Made by a program: the position numbers and the translations under genes. A model generated the notes under the pieces. That model was not told where the DNA came from, made no database searches, and was given only the letters and a program-made list of their open reading frames with translations. DNA of 64,000 nucleotides from Rosellinia necatrix (Eukaryota; Ascomycota; Sordariomycetes; Xylariales; Xylariaceae), in NCBI GenBank assembly GCA_021209875.1, contig JAGYVD010000005.1, forward strand, positions 2,480,001 to 2,544,000. Direction: 5' to 3'. Below, in pieces: positions 56,955 through 64,000 of this stretch; within the stretch, counting starts at the first letter, position 1; each line of letters begins with the position of its first letter.

Positions 56955-58399
56955 CTACCGGATTTCGACGCCGAGCTTTCGTACTAGTTCCTTCTCGACT
57001 GAACGATGAATTTGGTTGACCCAGGTGTTGGTAAGGGTGCGCTCGAGGCTGCGATAGTTAATACGGTAGGACATGCTCTTCCGTCCGGTTTTCGGATGTG
57101 TGAATTCGTCGAATAGTTTAATATCCTCGACAGTATCACCAGCCAGACTGCGCACAATTTCCATCACGTCATTCTCGTGGAAGTCGTGTACGTTGGCATC
57201 CGTGCTGCCGCAGGCTGCAGACGTGGGTCCGAGCCAGAATGACACGTCTTTGTAGCATCCTGGGTACTTGGAGAAAGGGGTAAAGCGCTGCAACGAGTCC
57301 AGATTGTCCGACACGCCCGTGAACTGGGAGAGAAACCGCTTATCTTGCGACCAGAAGAGGCGTATATCGGGAATCTGGAACAACAACATGGCGATACGGT
57401 CAAGGCCTATGCCGAAGGCCCACCCAACCTGGTTTGGCACGCCTGCGTTAATGTAGAGGTCCTGCTTGACCACGCCACATCCTAGGCATTCGAGCCAGTC
57501 GCCATCATAGTACACTTCGAGCTCCCATGACGGACTTGTGAAAGGGAAGTAGGCTTCCACCCAGCGAACCTGTAGTGGTTCATCGACGAAGTGGGGATCA
57601 GCCTTTTTAGCTGCTGCCTTGGCCCTAGTGAATATCTCGACTACCATGAGCTCCAGTGACCTTTTTAAATGGGCGGCGAGGGCCTCGGCCTCAGAGGCAG
57701 AATGGCTCTCTTGCAGAGGGTTCCGCTCATGGTGGAAAGGCGGATTGGGGTCCTGAACCTCGACGTTATGCTTCGGTAGTTTTTCTATATCCGACCACAC
57801 AGCCGCGGCGATATCGCCGTTGGGGACCTTAGCGCGGTCCCACGAACGTGCTCCCTCCATTTGGTGGAATATCGGGTAGTGGCTGCGGTCGACCTCATCG
57901 CGCCGGTATACATCAGCGCTGATTAAGAACCCGTCGCTCAGGTTGGCACGAAAGGTGTCGGCTTGGTGCGCGCTCGTATGTGTTCGCAGCAACGTCTCGC
58001 CGTTGATGTAGTACGTGTCGGATTTGGCGCGGCCAGGATGATCTTTCGGGAACCCTAATGAATCGAAATTCTGATGTGCGCTCACGACGGGGTTGAGGTC
58101 GTTGTGGTATTTATAGGTGGGCGGTGGGAAGACGGACTCGATGATCTGGCGGGTGATGTGCACAGGGTGATCCTTTTGCAAATGCAGCCGGCGTGGAACT
58201 TTGTCGACGATGTTCGGCGGCGCGTTAAACCATGAATCCGTTCCGTACTCCGTGCCCTCGATCGTGACAGATGGCGGTGCCCGTTGTCGTTGTTGCTGCG
58301 GTTTCGACGACGCTGGCACAGCCGCTGTAGGCGAAACGAATTAGACCAACTCTGATTCGTCGTGGTGCTTCAGAGATTGGCAGCAAAACCATACCTACC
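56955..58399 (-). CDS. msf1: Mitochondrial phenylalanyl-tRNA synthetase (FARS2/Msf1 type), 5' end uncertain
   Basis: The main exon runs from 58324 to 56955 (about 456 codons). Class II aminoacyl-tRNA synthetase features are visible: motif-1 region after HPVHITRQIIESVFP, NGETLLRTHTSAHQ with DVYRRDEVDRSHYPIFHQMEG (motif 2), and GWAFGIGLDRIAMLLFQIPDIRLFWSQD (motif 3). The C-terminal anticodon-binding ferredoxin-like domain starts near FTPFSKYPGCYKDVSFWL. It charges mitochondrial tRNA-Phe. Upstream, a 74-bp intron (58325-58398, GTAGGT...CTACAG) joins an Arg/Cys-rich exon reading RTCRPCWANRRFLSEG, a plausible mitochondrial presequence, but no in-frame Met is found in that exon before a stop. The true start exon, perhaps near 58400-58520, therefore remains unresolved. 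Confidence 0.9.
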
Positions 58400-58978
58400 C
58401 TCAGATAAGAATCTACGATTTGCCCAACATGGCCGGCATGTCCTAAGAATGGGGCTGCCCCCCTCTCGTGGTGCCTCTAAAAGCGATGTTGAACCGAGAC
58501 GCCCACATCGTGCTCAGGCCCGGGTCGGTATTTGGTGTTGAGGCTATCGCGACAATGGCACTATCTAATTGGAGAATTGCACGGCTTGTCTTGGCTCGTG
58601 CTCCCGGCAGTAGTGTACCTTATCTGTGGGATGCGAATTCGGCCACTCGGTATTAAAAAAGCCGACTATCAATGCACGATGAGGTAAGACTGCCCGGGAC
58701 CAGGGGACGACGAAATCGCAACTCATTGCTGAACTTTTTTTCCCCGTGTCCGGGCATCTCAGAGGCAGCCGCTCGAAAAACAACCCCCCGTTTGTTCCAC
58801 TCCCGTCACCCCCGTGCTTGACATCGGCATTGTCCATTCTTTCATTATTGTACTCTTTAATGGCTGCACGTCACAGTCGTCTGTTGCCGCTGGTGAAATC
58901 CACCTCGCTTATACGTCACCGCTAACTAAGCACTTGTTCCTCGTCACTCGGGTAAATTCAGTGGCCCCCACGACGACG

Positions 58979-58983
58979 GCAGC

Positions 58984-59024
<41 letters not shown>

Positions 59025-59053
59025 CGACAACAACGACAACGACGACGACGACG
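58979..59053 (+). repeat. (ACA)n/(ACG)n microsatellite
   Basis: About 25 trinucleotide units, mostly ACA and turning into ACG. It lies 65 bp upstream of the DIC1-like start codon, so probably in the 5' UTR. Confidence 0.9.
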
Positions 59054-59119
59054 GTTGAAATTCACCGTGTCACGGCTAAAGGCTACCTAGGATTTTAATA
59101 TACCTAAAATAAGGTTGCG

Positions 59120-60271
59120 ATGCATCCAGTTGCAATGCCTCAGACTACCCCCAGCGACTCGGCCGCAGTGCCGTCTCCGTCGACCCTGCCAAGCCCCGGC
59201 GTCAAACCGAAGCTTCAAAAGAAGCAGATCGCTCTGAAGCAGGTCGCCTATCCCTTCTGGTTCGGCGGCAGCGCGAGTAGTATGGCGGCTTGTGTCACAC
59301 ACCCGCTCGATCTTGGTATGTTGCGTTGTGGCAACCTTGCTGGGTAGCCCGTTTGGCTTCAACTAACCAGTCCTTCACCGCCGTATAGTCAAAGTTCGAC
59401 TACAGTTGCGTTCGGGGGACGCGCCGAAGAACATGAGCGGCACGTTCATCAACATTGTGCGAACATCAGGTCCCCGAGGGCTGTACGACGGGCTTACAGC
59501 GTCGCTATTGCGGCAGATGACGTACTCAACTGTGCGATTCGGGGTATATGAGGATCTCAAGCGTCGGTTCACGCCAGAGGGGCAGAAGCCAACGCTGCCC
59601 CTTCTTATCGGGCTATCGGCATTCTCCGGGTTGTTAGGTGGCTTGGCGGGGAACGCAGCAGATGTGGTGAACGTGCGGATGCAGCAGGATGCGTCGCTGT
59701 CGGCATCACACAAGCGTCATTACCGAAACGGTTTGGACGGCATGATTAAGATGGCACGGGTGGAAGGCTTGTCGAGTTGGTTCAGGGGCGTGTGGCCCAA
59801 CTCAACACGTGCCGCGCTCATGAACGCTAGCCAGCTTGCCAGCTACGATACCTTCAAAGTCTTACTGATGATGTACACACCACTGGGTGATACCACAGCG
59901 ACGCACTTTGCAAGTTCGCTGCTTGCCGGTTTTGTCGCTACTACTATCTGCTCCCCCGTCGATGTCATCAAGAGCCGCGTCATGAGTGCGCACACAAACA
60001 AGGGTCTCCTTAGTCTCGTCTCTGAGATTTATGCGAAAGAAGGTGTCACCTGGATGTTCAAGGGTTGGGTGCCGGCATTCCTGAGGCTAGGGCCGTAAGT
60101 TCTACTCTCGTTCCTCTGACCTCATATTGTGACTCGAATCTGTTTCTTGGATTCAGATGAGTTGGTAGTGCAGGTGCAGTGCTAATGTATCGCAGGCAAA
60201 CGATATGTACATTTTTGTTCCTTGAGGCACACCGCAAAACATATAGAAACATTAAAGGCATAGAGGAGTAA
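59120..60271 (+). CDS. dic1: Mitochondrial dicarboxylate carrier, SLC25 family (three exons, 325 aa)
   Basis: Exons 59120-59315, 59389-60094 and 60196-60271 join to 325 aa. The three mitochondrial carrier repeats show their signatures: THPLDLVKVRLQ, made by splicing across intron 1; GNAADVVNVRMQQ (the usual Pro replaced by Ala, as in Dic1-type carriers); and CSPVDVIKSRVM. Other marks are GLYDGLTASLLRQMTYSTVRFGVYE and WMFKGWVPAFLRLGPQTICTFLFLE, the last part completed by exon 3. Yeast Dic1 exchanges malate or succinate for phosphate across the inner mitochondrial membrane. A short Pro/Ser-rich N-terminal extension precedes the first helix. An in-frame Met lies five codons after the chosen start, so the start may shift slightly. 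Confidence 0.9.
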
Positions 60272-60894
60272 GGGCTCTCGAGTTGTCTGACAACGGCAGC
60301 GATCAACTGAGCCACAGGCTTACATACGAATAGAAGGCGGTAAATGGGATAGACTGGATCACGATACTGTGTATATATACCCGGCTGATGGGAGGTGAAG
60401 GCGTTTGTTTATAGAGAGTCTGGGAACATGACTATGCATGCTTTGATGCGTTACGTCAACTTGCGTATTTCACAGGCATTTAGGTAGCTACCTCTCTAGC
60501 CCGCTCTTTCTTTTCCTTTTCCTCTTTCAATGCGGCTAGATAATACCTAGCCAACACTACTGCAAACTAAGTATGTTAGTTGGTACCTTTTTTTATTTTT
60601 ATCTTTAGTGTCCTATCACACCCTACGTTTAGTAGCATTTGATGCTGAAGAGCAATCAAACGCATCTTGTGACTCAACCCCAGTCCACAAATATCTAGAA
60701 TGCAAATGCTCGATGCTGCTATTCTCAAATTCGTAGACTCCGAACTCCATGCAACGAACTAAGCCTGGCAAAGCCATGGACTGGTAGTATGTGCGCACAT
60801 TAAGCATCACTTGGTATAGTACAGGATGGAATATAGGCATGACCACTCGGGCACCGTCTTTGCGCTGAATTTAATCGTCCGTGGTTGATCATCC
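60272..60894. other. 3' spacer between convergent DIC1-like and RPB3 genes
   Basis: About 620 bp between two 3' ends, with T-rich patches near 60580-60610 and no gene. Confidence 0.6.
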
Positions 60895-62043
60895 TTACCA
60901 GCTAGCTGAACCAGAATTACCATAGGGCGTAGTGCCGTATGCCGTAGCACCCCCACCACCCCATGTACTCGTATTGCCGGCGCCGGCGTACGGAGTAGTG
61001 TAGCCTTGATCTTGCCAGGGCGCGCCTCCGTCCATACCGTCAGGGCTCCTTGGCCCATCATAGTCGCCATTCATGTCGTCGTTTTCACCTAGGCCATGAA
61101 TTAGGCCAGCTAATTTGCGTTGTAACTCTTTGATACCCTCCTGGATGATGGCGTCCGGCTCAATGTTCCCTGCACTCTCAACCTCAAAGTAGAATCGATT
61201 AGGAACGGCATCAAAGTCGAAGGATTCGCCTTCCGCCGGCGGCTCCTCCCACTCCGCGTATTTGCTCTTTGGCCTGTAGTTCACTATTAATTCGGAGTGT
61301 AGGAAGAATTATTGATAGATGTCTGAGCTCACCATTCCGCGACCCTGTCCGTTTCGTACCATAGGTCTAGATGATGTAGCTTGTTGTGGGGATCGTACTC
61401 GAAGCCGACAGCTGCAGTGGGCGACCATTTCGCGTGTTCCTTGGCGATACCCTTCTTTGCAATGCATGTGAGCTTCAATTCTTGGCCTTTGCGTAGCTTC
61501 GCTAGTAATGAGCCATGGCCTTCGGGGTCAATGATGACAGGATTTCCGATTTGGTTGTTTGGCCGATCGATTCCGACGATAAGATCTCGCGCGTATACTT
61601 TCATAACCTCGTCCGACGAGCACTTAGCGTGGAGGGTGAGGACGACAGTGCACTTTCCGCAAGACTGATCGCAGTCGCAGTCGCGTGTGTAGTTTAGCTG
61701 GTCGATTTCGCGGGAGTCGAGAGGAACGAGGCCGAGACGGTGCGCGATAAATTCATCGGCCAATACGGACGTGTTAACTTCTATCTCGACCAGGTCGATG
61801 GCGATTGTGGGCACCTCGGCCTGTATGACACGACGTAGTGAATTCGCAAATGACAGATCGACGTTGCTCAGTTCGAAATCGACGTGTGCGCTATCGGCCT
61901 ACGACACAGCACCGAGGATTAGACACATCGTTATGGAATAAAATGCGCGCTACTACCGTGATTTGGCAGCGACGATAACTGCAGCTTCAACGTACAGCCG
62001 AAATCTTGACAGACGGTCCTAGGGACTCGCCGTCCATCATCAT
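60895..62043 (-). CDS. rpb3: RNA polymerase II subunit RPB3 (three exons, 330 aa)
   Basis: Exons 62043-61996, 61898-61333 and 61273-60895 join to 330 aa. Exon 1 holds only 16 codons ([16 protein letters not shown]). Exon 2 continues with the alpha-like core ([17 protein letters not shown], then [18 protein letters not shown]). The zinc site [11 protein letters not shown] is intact. The second join restores the conserved [15 protein letters not shown]. The acceptor CTACAG at 61274, not the nearer AATAG, is required for the frame. RPB3 pairs with RPB11 as the alpha-like platform of RNA polymerase II in the nucleus. The C-terminus is a Gly/Tyr/Asn-rich low-complexity tail ([16 protein letters not shown]) longer than in yeast and usual for filamentous fungi. 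Three ATGs stand in tandem at the start. Confidence 0.93.
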
Positions 62044-63183
62044 AGTATCATACTCCATTGCCGCCCACGCCTAGTATGGCTAATAACAATGACAGTGAAG
62101 TATTTCGGTAAGGGAGTAGATGGAGGGCCAAATTAGAGTGTTGAGGATGTTTGATGGGGAGAGTGTGTGGAAAGGATGAGGATGAATGGTGACAAAGAAT
62201 GGAAGCGGCTTGTTCGAGGCTGAGGAACGCGAAAGAAACCCCTGTTCCGCATTCCCGGAGACTAATGCAAGGCTACTTACAGACAGACCCACACCCATTG
62301 TGGCTGTTGGGGGGGTAAATGTCACGACCTACATATGTACCTACCTAGGTAGGTCCAGCGTGGATATCTAGCATCCACAGTCTCCTACCAGCGCAAGTCA
62401 TGTAACACTGAGCAATACGTACATGCATATGATCAGTAGGGGGAATCTAGTAGGGGTAGCGTCATGTAAATGATTATTCCCGCCATCTAGGAGGTACCAG
62501 ATTAATGCCGTATCATAATATATACCTGTTGCTAAACATAGGTAATCACTTATCTAGGTAGGCACTTATCTAGGTAATATTATTAAACCCATTTGCTGCA
62601 TCATTCAAAAGCGCTGTATTTACCTTTAATCGTTTAATTTAACAGGCCCGTAGGTATGCACGGCTTCCCATCGGTTGGTCGTTGTATATAATATTTAGAT
62701 GAAACTTGTTAAATCTTTTTAATTTTTTTTTCACCCTACCCTCTGTTATTCCAACACTATCGACTAGATGAAATCTATTATACTGTTATTTTGGACTTTA
62801 TCTAGGGCAGGACAGACCAGCACTACAGTTTAAGTATGCTTCAAGGTACATATAGAAAGAGCAAGTTTGTTACTGCTATATAAATACTTAACTAAGCTTT
62901 ATTTAAATAACTACCTACCTCTAGGCAGGTAGGTAGGTAGGTACGTTAGGGGTTAGATACCTAGGCTATTGTGACCCAGGACCCAGGACCCTGGATAGAG
63001 TTGCTGTAGCCAAGATGGTAGTTTGATCACCTTCTCACTCCTTCTATATTGGAGGCCTGCTAGGTATCTAAAAAGCCATTCACGTAGGCTGCCAAGTCTT
63101 TATTGCGAAGTCAGGCCATCCATAGAATTCATGTCTTCTTCGCAACGCTGGGCTGGCCAGATATTGTAATGAAAACAAGTTTT
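62044..63183. other. A/T-rich spacer between RPB3 and U2
   Basis: About 1.1 kb with no gene seen. It carries TACCTAGGTA at 62342-62351, CTTATCTAGGTA twice near 62550-62575, and TAGGTAGG repeats near 62905-62945. The part 62480-62900 is markedly A/T-rich. Confidence 0.6.
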
Positions 63184-63373
63184 GGGTTCGCGTCACCTGG
63201 AGGCAGTGTAATACCAGGGACACTGTGGAAGCGATCATGCGCAAGCACAGAGGATGCACTTCCGAAAAACAAAAATTAGATTAATCACGATTGAATCCTT
63301 GTAGGATTCTTTCAGAGATTAAACTGAAAAGAACAGATACTACACTTGATCTAAGCCAAAAGGCAAAGAGAGC
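63184..63373 (-). ncRNA. U2: U2 spliceosomal snRNA
   Basis: On the minus strand the 5' part reads CTCTTTGCCTTTTGGCTTAG and continues with ATCAAGTGTAGTATCTGTTC (which contains the GUAGUA branch-site recognition element) and TTTTCAGTTTAATCTCTGAA, an almost exact match to the universal U2 5' domain. A Sm-like site AATTTTTG follows stem-loop II. The 3' stem-loop IV motif CTGGTATTACACTGCCTCCAGG, near 63195-63225, corresponds to the CUGGUAUUGCAGUACCUCCAG hairpin. Length of about 190 nt is normal. The exact ends are estimated to within a few bases. A TATATATA box lies upstream at 63421-63430. Confidence 0.92.
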
Positions 63374-63420
63374 TAAAGAAGAAAGGAAGAAAACAGTCCA
63401 AAAGCTGGGAGGGAAGCCAA

Positions 63421-63430
63421 GTATATATAG
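63421..63430 (-). promoter_or_regulatory. TATA-like element upstream of U2
   Basis: CTATATATAC on the minus strand, about 50 bases before the U2 5' end. No other promoter element could be assigned by eye. Confidence 0.45.
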
Positions 63431-63683
63431 CCAATCCCGAGGCGGTGTGGAGGGCGGTCAGTAATTCTGCCGGCAGGTCCGTCCTGCGGCATAGTGGGGC
63501 AGAAGTGCAGCATGCCTATGGGAGTATCTACATTCAGCAGGGGTCAGAAAATTGTTTGACCTTCCCCAGTCTCACGAGCAACAGCCTTTGCGATACAATT
63601 TATCCTGGCCTGAATTCGCCGTTTTCTATCCTCTTCCCAATTTGTATACGCTACATACCATTCAAAGCATTACCACCGCCACT

Positions 63684-64000
63684 ATGTTCCGACGAGCCTT
63701 AGCCGCATCATCTAAAGCTATCTCCTACGGCCCGAGGGCAATTGCGCAACGCCCTTTAGTCCGATCACAGTTGTCGCCCGCACCTTTACGAGCAACAATA
63801 CCAGCACGGACAAGATGGTATAGTGAAAAGGCAGACGCCGCGACAAAAAAGGACGGCGAGGAGACAACACCAGAGGCCGAGGCGAACGAAAGCCCCGAGG
63901 CCGTGCTGCAGAAGAAGTTAGAGGCAAAAGAGAAGGAGGCCATTGACTGGAAGGTTTGTGTTTGGCTCGCAATCATGCGTGCCACCGCCAGGCAAATGCG
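63684..64000 (+). CDS. mge1: Mitochondrial GrpE co-chaperone (Mge1), first exon, truncated at right edge
   Basis: The start at 63684 opens a 90-codon exon ending at 63953 (IDWK) before a GTTTGT donor. The N-terminus is a strong mitochondrial presequence (MFRRALAASSKAISYGPRAIA), with the processing-type sequence RWYSEKAD. A charged segment and the beginning of the long GrpE coiled coil follow (AVLQKKLEAKEKEAIDWK). Fungal Mge1 proteins share this layout, with the helix continuing after the intron. Mge1 is the nucleotide-exchange factor of mitochondrial Hsp70 in matrix protein import and folding. The rest of the gene lies beyond the window, so the identification rests on the presequence and helix start. 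Confidence 0.8.
   Translation, partial: MFRRALAASSKAISYGPRAIAQRPLVRSQLSPAPLRATIPARTRWYSEKADAATKKDGEETTPEAEANESPEAVLQKKLEAKEKEAIDWKVCVWLAIMRATARQM

Overview
This window comes from a filamentous ascomycete (Pezizomycotina), most likely a Sordariomycete. The evidence is short introns (about 50-200 bp) with GTRNGT donors and CTRAC/CTAAC-type branch sites, fungal-only families (Zn2Cys6 AflR-like regulator, PTH11/rhodopsin-like membrane proteins, fungal PKS-NRPS), a fungal-type U2 snRNA, and long gene-poor spacers rich in microsatellites and a TACCTAGGTA palindrome. The species cannot be named from the sequence.

Left part (1-22 kb): a truncated rhodopsin-like membrane protein gene at the edge, a five-exon secreted type-B carboxylesterase (2047-4284), a long gene-poor stretch, an unrecognised Cys-rich putative zinc protein (9437-10827), another gene-poor stretch, then two conserved housekeeping genes: an Rgp1-like Ypt6/Rab6 exchange-factor subunit (13840-16374) and a large MAPKBP1/WDR62-type WD40 protein (17310-20345).

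Centre (22.9-47.8 kb): a complete secondary-metabolite cluster. It is built around a 4022-aa hybrid PKS-NRPS (KS-MAT-DH-MT-KR-ACP-C-A-T-R) assembled here from six exons. A divergent AflR-like Zn2Cys6 regulator shares its promoter region. Then follow a rhodopsin-like membrane protein, a DHA-type MFS transporter, a cytochrome P450, a fungal Diels-Alderase-family protein and a trans-acting enoyl reductase. The PKS has no ER domain, so the separate enoyl reductase should work in trans during chain growth. The NRPS module adds one amino acid, the terminal domain releases the chain, the Diels-Alderase probably sets an intramolecular [4+2] ring (decalin-like), the P450 oxidises the product and the MFS protein exports it. 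The gene set resembles decalin tetramate/pyrrolinone clusters (equisetin, Sch210972, myceliothermophin types). No N-methyltransferase, alpha/beta-hydrolase or Baeyer-Villiger oxidase gene is visible.

Right part (48-64 kb): ordinary conserved genes return: Rrg9 (mitochondrial), an MpaB/Lcp-like oxygenase with an apparent one-base frameshift, calcipressin, mitochondrial phenylalanyl-tRNA synthetase, a DIC1-type mitochondrial carrier, RNA polymerase II subunit RPB3, a U2 snRNA gene, and the 5' exon of mitochondrial GrpE (Mge1) running off the edge. A possible decayed 5S rRNA copy lies beside the cluster. Exon coordinates are from manual reading of frames and splice signals, without transcript evidence.
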